NCBI GenBank assembly: GCA_964629875.1
Contig: CAZVRK010000014.1
Location: 1 to 50,524 of the forward strand
Direction: 5' to 3'
DNA length: 50,524 nt
Source of the DNA: UBA3495 sp964629875
GTDB taxonomy: Bacteria; Chloroflexota; Dehalococcoidia; Lucifugimonadales; UBA3495
This document shows, piece by piece, positions 42,068-50,501 of this stretch. A program made the position numbers and the translations under genes. How positions within the stretch are numbered: the stretch's first letter is position 1; each line of letters starts with the position of its first letter. The notes below the pieces were generated by a model. It made no database searches. It had not been told where the DNA came from and saw only the letters and a program-made list of their open reading frames with translations.

Positions 42068-43507
42068 TTAATTGCTCCTGATCAGAGTTAGGCCTGTTGT
42101 TAATATTGTGAGTCCAATACCAACAACTGCCAACATGGTAGGATCCATGATGTTATCGATAGCTCCTATCTTTGCTCCAGGTTTGGGATTGCTTAGAAAT
42201 CCCCTTCGTTTTTCTGGAGGTCCTGAGTCCATATCAGGTCCGGGCCCTTGGCCCATACCACGACCTTGGCCCATACCGCGGCCTTGGCCCATATTGTTCT
42301 GCCTCATTTCCTGTTCCATACGCATACGTTCTTCCTGCATCTCCATGTCACGCTGCATACGCTCTTCTTCCATTTCCATCTGCCGTTCCATTCGCTCTTG
42401 TTCGCGGTCCATGCGCTGTTCATCTGCCTCCATTTGCATGCGCATTTGTTCTTCCCTCATTTCGTCTTCGCGCTCCATGCGCTTCTGTTCACCTTCCATT
42501 CTTTGTATTTCGGAAAGTCTTTGTCTGAGGTTTTCTTGCATCTCTCGCTCAATATTACTGCGTTGCCTTTGGAGATCTCCCTGAAGACGAGATATTTGTT
42601 CTCTTGCTTGACGTTCAGTTTCAGATTTATTATTTTGATATTCCCTCTGAATATTGGCAGTATTGCGTTGCTTGTTAGACGAGTGGCGTTGCTTAGCATT
42701 ATTCAAGTTTAGTTGTAGGCGTTCAATATCTCGTCGAATTTCGTCTACGCGCCACGCTGGGGCATGACCTTCTTCCATGCGAAGTTCATTCCGACGGTCC
42801 TCTAATTCGTATTCAAGTTGGCCAACTTCGCCGCTATCTGTCATGTCTTGCGACTGAGCGAGATTATTTTGGTAATCTTGCTCGATCATAGCTAGACTTC
42901 TTTGCTTGTCTTGTTCGATTCTGTCTATTTCCGGTTGTAAGTTTCGAGAAATATCCTCAAGCCTTCTCTGTTTCTCTTCTTCTACTTCTTGTCTAATCCG
43001 TTGCTCTTCATTACCTGATCCACCCGGCATTTTCATTTTGGGCATATTCTTGGCCAGGTTGGGGTCTATGAGTCCTGCTATAGCTGAACGCGCTTTATTG
43101 ACTGCGTTTGCTATTGCACCCGGAAATATCAGGTTTAGTTGCATCTCCAATCCATCTTCCCAGTCTGGATACGGCCCCTTCCCTTCGAATTCAGTTTCAG
43201 TCTCATCGACCCATACTGTAAAGGTTATGCTCTGACCATCGTAGTCTGCTCCGCTAGGTTCATCTATCTGGATTTTGTATCTGCCACGTTGTATTGGCCC
43301 GCAAGCAACTTCTTGATCTTCAATCCAGGCACATATTTCTTCTGATTGGACTGGAGTTCCATTTTGGTCTGAAACCGCCATTCCATAAAAGCGTGCTGAT
43401 CCCGTGACAGTTCCTTGAGCGTGGGATAGAGTAGGAAATATCATGACAAGTATTAGGGCGGACAATATTCCTAACATCCAGAGTTTCATATGGCGGGTTA
43501 TCAACAT
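42068..43507 (-). CDS. Secreted coiled-coil protein with C-terminal membrane anchor
   Basis: A 479-residue protein I cannot assign to a named family. Order of parts: signal peptide 1-30, likely cut after SHA30; a beta-sandwich-like domain at about 31-130 with two cysteines, similar in style to carboxypeptidase-regulatory or collagen-binding domains; a linker; a highly charged coiled coil at about 170-405, ending in a Met/Arg/Glu-rich stretch (EEQMRMQMEADEQRMDREQE and similar); three copies of MGQGRG/MGQGPG; and a C-terminal hydrophobic segment at about 455-475. It is thus probably a rod outside the membrane, held by the C-terminus. AGGAG seven bases before ATG 43507 fixes the start. It forms an operon with the PH-domain membrane protein. 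Confidence 0.75.
   Translation of the reverse strand: MLITRHMKLWMLGILSALILVMIFPTLSHAQGTVTGSARFYGMAVSDQNGTPVQSEEICAWIEDQEVACGPIQRGRYKIQIDEPSGADYDGQSITFTVWVDETETEFEGKGPYPDWEDGLEMQLNLIFPGAIANAVNKARSAIAGLIDPNLAKNMPKMKMPGGSGNEEQRIRQEVEEEKQRRLEDISRNLQPEIDRIEQDKQRSLAMIEQDYQNNLAQSQDMTDSGEVGQLEYELEDRRNELRMEEGHAPAWRVDEIRRDIERLQLNLNNAKQRHSSNKQRNTANIQREYQNNKSETERQAREQISRLQGDLQRQRSNIEREMQENLRQRLSEIQRMEGEQKRMEREDEMREEQMRMQMEADEQRMDREQERMERQMEMEEERMQRDMEMQEERMRMEQEMRQNNMGQGRGMGQGRGMGQGPGPDMDSGPPEKRRGFLSNPKPGAKIGAIDNIMDPTMLAVVGIGLTILTTGLTLIRSN
42246..42299 (-). repeat. Three 18-base tandem repeats inside the coiled-coil gene
   Basis: CCTTGGCCCATA begins at 42246, 42264 and 42282, a period of 18 bases, coding on the minus strand for three MGQGRG/MGQGPG units. 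The period keeps the frame, so copy number may vary between strains. Confidence 0.75.
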
Positions 43508-43640
43508 AAACGGGCTCCTGTGTTGTCAGTTATTTACGTTTAATAATCGGGTTAGTCACTATTGAAATATATTATACATAAACACTGATTATTTTGATCA
43601 AGTTATGATAGACACTTGATAACATTTTTTGAGAGCGGGA

Positions 43641-43715
43641 TGGTGGGCCTGGCAGGTTTCGAACCTACGACCTACCGGTTATGAGCCGGTTGCTCTACCA
43701 CTGAGCTACAGGCCC
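43641..43715 (-). tRNA. tRNA-Met (anticodon CAT), elongator type
   Basis: The minus strand gives a standard 72-base tRNA plus encoded CCA. Acceptor GGGCCTG (43709-43715) pairs with CAGGCCC (43645-43651). D-stem GCTC/GAGC; anticodon stem ACCGG/CCGGT with loop CTCATAA; T-arm with TTCGAAA. G1-C72 pairs and the anticodon stem lacks the GGG/CCC of initiators, so it is not initiator tRNA. A lysidine-modified tRNA-Ile(CAT) cannot be fully excluded from sequence alone. Confidence 0.93.
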
Positions 43716-43750
43716 GCTAGGATTAGCTTATCCCTGAGGATCAAACGGTG

Positions 43751-45106
43751 TCAAGAAATCTGCAGCCTATCTTTATAATCAGGGTCCCAAGTGGCTATCT
43801 GATGTCGTTCCAATGCTTCCTTTGGATCTGGCGTTGGAGAAGGGTCGCCGGTTATTGGAATAGTGGATATTATTGCGTCTTGAACTAAAGAGTCATACCT
43901 ATCGTTGTCTATGCCTAATAATTCCTTTAGATAGTACTCATTTCCTTCCCCGAATTCTGGAGCGGGATTCAGGATTTTCATTGGTGTGTTTGAAAATTTA
44001 TACGGGCGGCCCATAAGGATTCGTGTGCCCATGTTGCGGTGTTCGGGGAATTCGACCCTCTCTAGAAAATTGCGGTGTTTATAATGGGGGTCAAAATGTA
44101 CGTCTTTACCGTCTAAAACTGGGGCTGCTGCTATTCCCTCTGATTGCAATAGATGCATCAGATCGTACCTATCGTTCTTGGCGGTCCAGGTCGAGATGAT
44201 CTGATCAAGGGCATCGTGGTTTTTCTTGCGTTCTAAAACATTGGAGAAGTCCCGATGCGTTTCAAGTTCTGGTTGTCCCATAGCTTTGCATAGGTTAGAC
44301 CATTCAGTTTCATCCGTGACAGAGATAACTATCCAGTGGTCTTCGCCTTGGGTTGGGTAGCACCCCTGGGGAGAATAATAAGGATGACGGTTTCCAATAC
44401 GTGTGCCCTCACGGTTATTCACTATTGAATCCATCAAATATTCAGAAAGAAACATCGCGCCGGCTTGATACATGGATATGTCTACCCACTGGCCTTTCCC
44501 AGTATTTTTTCTATATCTTAATGCGGCACCTATGGCGAAAACTGCGCTCCAAGTGGAAAGGAAATCTACGAATGATCGGCCTGCTTTTGATGGTTCATCA
44601 TCTACATATCCGGTTACCCAGCAATGCCCGTGGGTTCCTTCCTGTGTTGTGGCTTGAGCGGGATAACCAGAATAAGGTCCCGAGCCGTGGCCATATCCTG
44701 TGTTCGACACCAATATGATGTCGGGATTGATCTTCTTTAGATTCGGATAATCTAGTCCCCAGTTTCGCATTACTCGCGGGGTGAAGTTTTCCATTACTAT
44801 GTCGCTGACACTTACCATCTCTCTGAATAAATCTCTACCACGTTCACTGCCCATGTCTAAGGTTAATGACCGTTTACCTCGATTCAGTAGGTTGTAGGTA
44901 GATGGGCGATTCCACCAATCTTCGCCCGTGATGTTATCGGGGAATGATCCATAGAGGCCTCCACTTCTAGTAATATCAGGCCTTCCAGGGCCTTCTATCT
45001 TTATCACCTCTGCGCCTAAATCGGCTAGCTGTCCTCCCGCGTACGGCAGGGCGAACACATAAGTGGAATCTATTATTCTAATACCTTCAAGTGGTAATTT
45101 AGGCAT
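43751..45106 (-). CDS. CaiB/BaiF (family III) CoA-transferase, catalytic Asp present
   Basis: A 451-residue family III CoA-transferase moving CoA between carboxylic acids. The N-terminal LEGIRIIDSTYVFALPYAGG and GAEVIKIEGPGRPD, then NRGKRSLTLDMGSERGRD, are typical. The catalytic aspartate is probably D181 in GRSFVDFLSTWSAVFA, followed by GKGQWVDISMYQAG. It is 18 bases downstream of a second CaiB-like gene on the same strand. Both genes together suggest a heteromeric enzyme, as in benzylsuccinate CoA-transferase. Substrates are unknown. Confidence 0.9.
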   Translation of the reverse strand: MPKLPLEGIRIIDSTYVFALPYAGGQLADLGAEVIKIEGPGRPDITRSGGLYGSFPDNITGEDWWNRPSTYNLLNRGKRSLTLDMGSERGRDLFREMVSVSDIVMENFTPRVMRNWGLDYPNLKKINPDIILVSNTGYGHGSGPYSGYPAQATTQEGTHGHCWVTGYVDDEPSKAGRSFVDFLSTWSAVFAIGAALRYRKNTGKGQWVDISMYQAGAMFLSEYLMDSIVNNREGTRIGNRHPYYSPQGCYPTQGEDHWIVISVTDETEWSNLCKAMGQPELETHRDFSNVLERKKNHDALDQIISTWTAKNDRYDLMHLLQSEGIAAAPVLDGKDVHFDPHYKHRNFLERVEFPEHRNMGTRILMGRPYKFSNTPMKILNPAPEFGEGNEYYLKELLGIDNDRYDSLVQDAIISTIPITGDPSPTPDPKEALERHQIATWDPDYKDRLQIS

Positions 45107-45124
45107 TTCCTAAATCCTTATTCT

Positions 45125-46318
45125 CTATATTATGTTTAGCTGTCTAAGTTGAGAGTACTCGCTTGTAGAATATCCGAGTCCCTCGACATATATTTCATGA
45201 TTATTCTGTCCTAATGTTGGGGCAGCAGAGTGCAGTTGGTACGGAGTTTCACTGACCTTAAATAATTCTGCGGGCACCTTTATATTCCCTATTGTAGGAT
45301 GTTGAATTTCTCTAAAGAACTCTCGTGATTCTAATTGTGGACAATCTATTAATTCGGACGGGGTCTGGACTAACCCGAACAACATACGTGCATCAGCCGC
45401 TTTTGTAAATAATTCCCATTTTCCTCTGCTTTTGATGGAGTTAATTATTATTTCATCCATTTCCGCACCATTATTAGCTCTTTGGGCTGGTTCGGAGAAT
45501 CGAGGCTCAAGGAGTTTCGGTTCTTGGAAGAAGTCCGATATGTCTTCCCAGGTAGCGCCTCCTCCTGCTTGGACTATTATCCAACCATCTTCACAAGGCA
45601 TAGGATTGGAAAAAGCGTCACCGACCGACTGTCTTCTGGCTTGTGTGGCGCCGACGAATGGGTATATTGTTTGCGTTGCCATCATTGTGGAAGCTAGACA
45701 TTCAACAATGGATACATCTATATGTTCACCTACTCCATTGTTCGATTGCCCGTATAAGCCTATGGAGGTGGCGGCTGCTGCAAATAACCCACCTTGGTAT
45801 TGTGCTTGAAATCCACCGTGTTTTAATGGCTCTCGGTCAGCTAAGCCGCTTATGCTCATGACCATGCTCATCGCGTATTCAACTATTTCGCCGCCTTTAT
45901 AGCTGGCGTAGGGACCATCCTGACCAAAAGGTGTGATTGAAGTCATAATGAGCCCTGGGTTATCCTTGGAAAGCTCGTCGTATGAGAGGCCTAGTGATTT
46001 CATATAACCTGGCTCGTACGATTCTACGATAATATCTACATGCAGGGATAAGCGTTTAAGTATATTTTGGCCAGCGGTAGTCTCAAGATTTAGGGTTATC
46101 CCTTTTTTATTCAGATTTAATGGGAGATAGAACAGGCTTTTTTCTGGATTAGGATCGTCTTGGAAGAAAGGCCCCATTCTACGCAGTTGGGCTCCTGAGG
46201 GAGGCTCTACTTTGAGAACGTCAGCACCATAGTCAGCTAGCAATCTTGTGCAAAATGACCCGGCTATATCCTCGCTTAGATCCAGCACTTTGACCCCGTC
46301 TAGCATCCCTGGAATCAT
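45125..46318 (-). CDS. CaiB/BaiF CoA-transferase, catalytic Asp replaced
   Basis: A 397-residue family III CoA-transferase subunit. It has LDGVKVLDLSEDIAGSFCTR and YGADVLKVEPPSGA at the N-terminus and GVGEHIDVSIVECLAS later. At the position of the catalytic aspartate it reads QAQYQGG (Q173), so it is probably inactive on its own or a structural partner. The frame opens at TTG 46378, but GGAGG five bases before ATG 46318 and the family N-terminus mark the real start. It is first in a two-gene operon; the divergent HpaI-type aldolase gene lies across a 256-base region with inverted repeats. Confidence 0.88.
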   Translation of the reverse strand: MIPGMLDGVKVLDLSEDIAGSFCTRLLADYGADVLKVEPPSGAQLRRMGPFFQDDPNPEKSLFYLPLNLNKKGITLNLETTAGQNILKRLSLHVDIIVESYEPGYMKSLGLSYDELSKDNPGLIMTSITPFGQDGPYASYKGGEIVEYAMSMVMSISGLADREPLKHGGFQAQYQGGLFAAAATSIGLYGQSNNGVGEHIDVSIVECLASTMMATQTIYPFVGATQARRQSVGDAFSNPMPCEDGWIIVQAGGGATWEDISDFFQEPKLLEPRFSEPAQRANNGAEMDEIIINSIKSRGKWELFTKAADARMLFGLVQTPSELIDCPQLESREFFREIQHPTIGNIKVPAELFKVSETPYQLHSAAPTLGQNNHEIYVEGLGYSTSEYSQLRQLNII

Positions 46319-46396
46319 TTGTCCTCCGTGATGTTTGTGTAATGTTGCATCTACAGAATTCATACGAAATCTTCGCAACAGGTCCGGATTTTATAT

Positions 46397-46468
46397 TAAC
46401 CACTATTCTATGGCAAATATTACAGTAGAGTAATGGATTGAGACGGTCTCGGCTAATAATAGTGGTTA
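46397..46468. promoter_or_regulatory. Inverted repeats in the CoA-transferase/aldolase divergent region
   Basis: TAACCACTATT (46397-46407) recurs as its exact reverse complement AATAGTGGTTA (46458-46468). Between them lies an 11-base palindrome, GAGACGGTCTC (46440-46450). The setting between divergent operons suggests an operator for shared control; no regulator gene is adjacent. The rest of the 256-base region shows no clear -35/-10 pair. Confidence 0.4.
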
Positions 46469-46574
46469 TATAGGTGTGGACCCTGTATGTTCAATGTAGG
46501 ATAATACCGTACGAAAAATAGAGTACAAATACACCAGAACAGGTGATTAAGGTACTTGTAGGAGTGGTCTATCC

Positions 46575-47360
46575 ATGCGAGAAAACAGAGTAAAACAGGT
46601 TATGGCCGATGGTAAATTAGCTTTAGGTACGTACGTTACGTTTGCGGATCCTCAAGTAGTAGAAATAATAGGCTTGGCTGGATATGATGCAGCTTTTATA
46701 GATATGGAACATACTACTTTTGATCTAGCTCTGGTCACTGAGATGATTAGGGCTGCTGATCTTGTGGGTGTTACTTCTATTGTGCGTGTCCCTGACAACG
46801 ACGAAAAACTTATCCTTAGATTATTAGACGCTGGAGCGGAGGGCATCATAGTTCCTCACGTTGATGGATTAGAGGGAGCTAAAAGAGCTGTTGAGGCAGT
46901 ACGATATGCTCCTTTGGGTCATCGGGGTGGAGCTGCAGGAACCCGAGCTACCCGTTTCGGGTCAGTTTCTTGGAATGACCATGTAAACCAATCTAATGAA
47001 CAGATATTGTTATCCGTGATGACCGAAGATGATAATGGCATTCGAGATATAGAAAAAATAGCAGCTTTGGATGGAGTAGACCTGGTTTCGATAGGCCCCA
47101 CAGATTTTTCCGAGTACATGGGGATAAGAGACCCCCAAAGCCCTATTCTCAGGGAAAAAATTACCGAATTGGCGGGTAAAATCAAGAAGATCGGAAAGGC
47201 CAAGATGCAGTTTCCTATGAACCATGCCGCTATGCCTCTAGGTCCTAAAGAACTTCAGGATTTAGGTGTGGGATATGCGCACGTATCGCCCCCACCCACA
47301 GCAGTATTGATGAGATCCTTGAAAGAAAGAATGGATAATATTCGACAAGAACTTTCTTAG
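46575..47360 (+). CDS. HpcH/HpaI family aldolase
   Basis: A 261-residue class II (metal-dependent) aldolase of the HpaI type that cleaves or forms 2-keto-hydroxy acids with pyruvate as one product. Catalytic H46 in IDMEHTTFD, pyruvate-binding R71 in VRVPDND, metal ligands E151 and D177 (GPTDFS), and the YAPLGHRGG loop are present. Family substrates include hydroxy-ketoheptanedioate and keto-deoxy sugar acids. It is divergent from the CoA-transferase operon and may share its control. The DUF192 gene follows 22 bases later. Confidence 0.9.
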   Translation: MRENRVKQVMADGKLALGTYVTFADPQVVEIIGLAGYDAAFIDMEHTTFDLALVTEMIRAADLVGVTSIVRVPDNDEKLILRLLDAGAEGIIVPHVDGLEGAKRAVEAVRYAPLGHRGGAAGTRATRFGSVSWNDHVNQSNEQILLSVMTEDDNGIRDIEKIAALDGVDLVSIGPTDFSEYMGIRDPQSPILREKITELAGKIKKIGKAKMQFPMNHAAMPLGPKELQDLGVGYAHVSPPPTAVLMRSLKERMDNIRQELS

Positions 47361-47382
47361 GATACATGTAAGGGATTATTAG

Positions 47383-47898
47383 GTGTACAAATATTTCTTG
47401 TATGGTTTCATTGCTGTAATATTGCTAGCTTGTAACTTTTCTAATGCTTCCGAAAATGGTGAATTTGATCAAGAAATAGGTGGGAATACCAATTATAAAG
47501 ATCAGGCATTGGTTGATGTGGCAGGCGAATTGTTCGAGGTAGAAATCGCTCAGAGCGTAGAGTCACGGGAGATAGGTTTATCTGGCAGGTCTTATATGCC
47601 TGATAGAGGTGGCATGCTTTTTATGTTTGAAAAGCCAGGCATGCATAATTTTTGGATGAAAGATATGGAGTTCCCTTTGGACTTTGTATGGATTGATTCG
47701 GACTGCCTAGTTTCAGACTTAACGGAGAATGTATCGCACATAGAAGATAAGGGTACGGCAGATATCAGCATATATTCACCAAGTAGACCGATAAAATATG
47801 TGCTAGAAATAAACGCAGGCATTTCTCAGACTGCTGGTATTCAAGTTGGACAGCGGGTACGATTTATGGGAGATATAGAGACTGAATTTGGGTGTTGA
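47383..47898 (+). CDS. DUF192 lipoprotein
   Basis: A 171-residue exported protein. The N-terminus is a lipoprotein signal with lipobox L14-L-A-C17, so the mature form is lipid-anchored. The DUF192 domain (about 45-170) has the family landmarks EIGLSGRSYMPDRGGMLFMF, HNFWMKDMEFPLDFVWID and YVLEINAG. Its function is not settled. The start is GTG with AAGGGA upstream. It follows the aldolase on the same strand, but a functional link is not evident. Confidence 0.88.
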   Translation: MYKYFLYGFIAVILLACNFSNASENGEFDQEIGGNTNYKDQALVDVAGELFEVEIAQSVESREIGLSGRSYMPDRGGMLFMFEKPGMHNFWMKDMEFPLDFVWIDSDCLVSDLTENVSHIEDKGTADISIYSPSRPIKYVLEINAGISQTAGIQVGQRVRFMGDIETEFGC

Positions 47899-47993
47899 GT
47901 TGATAAACTGTTAGTATTTTGCGGTTAATAAAAGACAAGTATTACTGCTTATTAACAATTTAAAATGCATAAATTTTATTAAGGAAAAGATTG

Positions 47994-48929
47994 ATGGATA
48001 TTTTAGTTTCAGGGTCGTTGGCGTATGACCGAATTATGGATTTTACGGGTAAATTTTCTGATCACATAATGCCAGATAAATTGGATAACATTAATGTGAG
48101 TTTCACGGTAAACGGGATGAGCGAGAATTTCGGAGGAACTGCTGGCAATATTGCGTACTGTCTCACTGTATTAAATGAGAATCCGAGAGTTCTTGCGACT
48201 ATTGGTTATGATTATCACCGTTATTATGAATGGTTCTCCCAACATAGCATTTCCACTGACAATGTTTGCATTGTTGAAAGCGAAGCTACGGCTTCGGCAT
48301 ACATTACTACTGACAGTTCGGATAATCAGATAACCGGGTTTAATCCAGGCGCAATGAAATTTGGGTCAGGATTCGATTTTGCTGATATTACACCATCTGA
48401 ATGTATAGCTATTGTCGCTCCGGGAAATTTGGGCGATATGGCTAGTTATACTGATATGCATAAGGAAAAAGGGATATACAGCATTTTCGATCCGGGGCAA
48501 TCTTTACCGGTTTGGGATGGGCCAGCTTTAGCTGATTCTATTGCGAGATCAAATATGCTTGTTTCTAATGATTATGAATTATCACTTATATTAGATAAAA
48601 CAGGTTTAACAATGGATAGTCTAAGAGCCAGCGTTGATACCATTGTCACCACAAAAGGGGAGCATGGATGCGATATTTATACTGGATCCAATCAGGCTTT
48701 GTCAGTTCCGGTTGTGGTTACCGATAATGTCATTGATCCTACAGGTGCAGGAGATGCGTTCAGAGGTGGTTTAATAAAAGGGCTCATTGATGGCGTATCA
48801 ATTGAAAGGGCGTGTCAGATGGGAACAGTCTGTTCCCATTATGTTATTCAGAGTTATGGGACTCAGAAGTATTCATTTACAAGTGATGAGTTTGATACAA
48901 AATTGACTGAATCCTTCGGTAGTTATTAG
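47994..48929 (+). CDS. PfkB family carbohydrate/nucleoside kinase
   Basis: A 311-residue ribokinase-fold kinase, closest in style to the adenosine-kinase/ribokinase group. The first signature region is GGTAGNIAYCL, the second is DPTGAGDAFRGGLIKGLIDG with the catalytic Asp. AAGGA eight bases upstream supports ATG 47994 over the adjoining TTG at 47991. The substrate cannot be told from sequence. It is preceded by 95 non-coding bases and followed by the hotdog gene pair. Confidence 0.9.
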   Translation: MDILVSGSLAYDRIMDFTGKFSDHIMPDKLDNINVSFTVNGMSENFGGTAGNIAYCLTVLNENPRVLATIGYDYHRYYEWFSQHSISTDNVCIVESEATASAYITTDSSDNQITGFNPGAMKFGSGFDFADITPSECIAIVAPGNLGDMASYTDMHKEKGIYSIFDPGQSLPVWDGPALADSIARSNMLVSNDYELSLILDKTGLTMDSLRASVDTIVTTKGEHGCDIYTGSNQALSVPVVVTDNVIDPTGAGDAFRGGLIKGLIDGVSIERACQMGTVCSHYVIQSYGTQKYSFTSDEFDTKLTESFGSY

Positions 48930-49017
48930 GTAGTCAGTCATATCTACAGAGAGTATTGACTAACCAAATTGCCTACGGTAGTCTGGCCTTACTTACTGAT
49001 TTAGGGAGAACATTAAA

Positions 49018-49569
49018 ATGACGCAACAAACCGAATCAGCATTGACTCCTGAAGTCAAAGCAATGATAGGTGTATCTGGGGAAATAGTTGAGTCCTGGGG
49101 TGTAGTAGACCTGGAATATTCCAGAAGGTTTACTCAGGCGGTTATGGACCCAGATCCTATGTATTGGGACGAGGAATATGCCAAACAGTCGAAGTATGGA
49201 GAGTTGACTACGCCACCTATCATGGTGAGCTATATGAGCTCTCGAGTTCCGCCAGGAGAAAGTGACGTGGTGACACAGGCTTTTGAGGACAATCCCATGT
49301 CAGATGGGATAGGAGATGTTCATAAACATGGGGAACTACCACCGGTTCCTACTAATTTAGTCCGTGTTCTGAATGCGGGTAACGAACTAGAGCTATATCG
49401 ATATCCGAGTATTGGTGACAAAATTAAATTTCAGAATCGTTACTCGGACATTCGTGAGAGGGTAGGTCGGGATGGGAAGCCGTTTTTGATCATCACTCGT
49501 GAAACTACTTATTGGAACCAAGGCGATGAGGTTTTATGTATAACGAGAGCCTCCACTATACGACGTTAA
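49018..49569 (+). CDS. MaoC-like hotdog protein (FAS1-like dehydratase type)
   Basis: A 183-residue hotdog protein resembling the N-terminal half of double-hotdog enoyl-CoA hydratases. The signature AVMDPDPMYWDEEYA (42-55) and TTPPIMVSYM match that half; it has D44 but Tyr49 where catalytic MaoC has His. It probably pairs with the hotdog protein encoded next, 30 bases downstream. AGGGAGAA precedes the start. Together they may hydrate or dehydrate an acyl-CoA. Confidence 0.85.
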   Translation: MTQQTESALTPEVKAMIGVSGEIVESWGVVDLEYSRRFTQAVMDPDPMYWDEEYAKQSKYGELTTPPIMVSYMSSRVPPGESDVVTQAFEDNPMSDGIGDVHKHGELPPVPTNLVRVLNAGNELELYRYPSIGDKIKFQNRYSDIRERVGRDGKPFLIITRETTYWNQGDEVLCITRASTIRR

Positions 49570-49599
49570 AAGCTTGATTTATAGATTAGGAGAAATTCT

Positions 49600-50160
49600 A
49601 TGAGTGCATCTCTTGAAGACTTGCTAAACATGGAACCGGAAGAAATATGGAAACGAAACGAGAGACCTACACCGGATCAAATACGGTCTAAACAACAAAT
49701 ATATTATGAAGATGTTGATGAAGGTTTTGAACTTCCTAAATACATATACAAACCTACGCCCACTCATCTCTTTAGGTGGAGTGCAGCGATAGAGAATTTT
49801 CATAGGATCCATTATGATCTGGATTTTGGGTTAAATCATGATAAGAATCCTAGTATTCTTGTCCACGGGTCGTGGAAACAAAGTGTCGTGCCGCAATTTT
49901 TAAAGGATTGGGTAGCCCCAACAGGCTGGCCTTGGAAGGCACGGTTTGAGCACAGAGCTATGTTGGTCCCTGGCGATGTTTTAATCATGTGGGGTATTGT
50001 TACCGGCAAAGAAGAGAAATCTAACATGGGTATTATAGAACTCGATATAGGAATGAAAACTCATGATGGCGTGGAGAGTATGCCTGGAAGTGCGACGGTC
50101 GTGTTGCCATTAAAAAATGGACCCACTATACCTTATCCATTTGTAGCACCGACTAATTAA
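49600..50160 (+). CDS. Hotdog acyl-CoA hydratase, HTD2/mesaconyl-CoA hydratase-like
   Basis: A 186-residue hotdog protein. The motif SAAIENFHRIHYDLDFG (61-77) with H68-R-I-H71-Y-D73, then LVHGSW, is the form found in HTD2 and in mesaconyl-C4-CoA hydratase-type enzymes, not the standard MaoC GDxNPxH. With the preceding gene it likely forms a two-subunit acyl-CoA hydratase or dehydratase. The ribosome site AGGAG is good. The small gene at 50232 may be in the same operon. Confidence 0.85.
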   Translation: MSASLEDLLNMEPEEIWKRNERPTPDQIRSKQQIYYEDVDEGFELPKYIYKPTPTHLFRWSAAIENFHRIHYDLDFGLNHDKNPSILVHGSWKQSVVPQFLKDWVAPTGWPWKARFEHRAMLVPGDVLIMWGIVTGKEEKSNMGIIELDIGMKTHDGVESMPGSATVVLPLKNGPTIPYPFVAPTN

Positions 50161-50231
50161 TCCATTTCGATATACAATGTGTGATTTGTATATACTCAGC
50201 ACAGTTAAAAGACCATCTTAAGGAAGGAAAT

Positions 50232-50501
50232 ATGGCGCGATTTTTAGCTATCCATAGTGTACCTGGTATCACTGAGGCAGATTTTAGAGATAAATTAGAT
50301 GCAGTGAAGAAATGGAGGCCTGATAGGCGGACTACTATTGTTAAGGTCTATGGCGATTTGGAAAGTGGTCGACTTATATCAGAATGTGAATGTGTTGAAC
50401 AGCAACATTTTGAAGATTGGATATCCATGGTGGGTTGGCCAGCAGATTCAATACACAAAGTTGATATGATTTGTCAGGTAGGTAATATTTGGAAATTGTG
50501 A
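50232..50501 (+). CDS. Small unrecognised protein, possible ferredoxin-like alpha+beta fold
   Basis: An 89-residue protein. AGGAAGG nine to eleven bases upstream supports ATG 50232; the longer frame from 50181 is unlikely. The pattern ARFLAIHSVPG, then a helix with many charges, TTIVKVYGDLESGRLISECEC and a last helix-strand unit suggests the small dimeric alpha+beta-barrel type (DUF3303/DUF4242-like), but I cannot name a family with certainty. It follows the hotdog pair by 71 bases and is the last gene in the window. Confidence 0.6.
   Translation: MARFLAIHSVPGITEADFRDKLDAVKKWRPDRRTTIVKVYGDLESGRLISECECVEQQHFEDWISMVGWPADSIHKVDMICQVGNIWKL

Noticed and set aside
42072..42712. Long plus-strand frames opposite the coiled-coil gene
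   Set aside because: They are low-complexity mirror images (Arg/Ser or His/Phe-rich) of the repetitive Glu/Arg/Met codons; the minus strand has signal peptide, coiled coil and ribosome site.
43597..43630. ATCAAGT/ACTTGAT stem followed by T6 near tRNA-Met
   Set aside because: The T-run is on the plus strand, where no gene ends; in the minus sense that would serve the tRNA there is no U-run.
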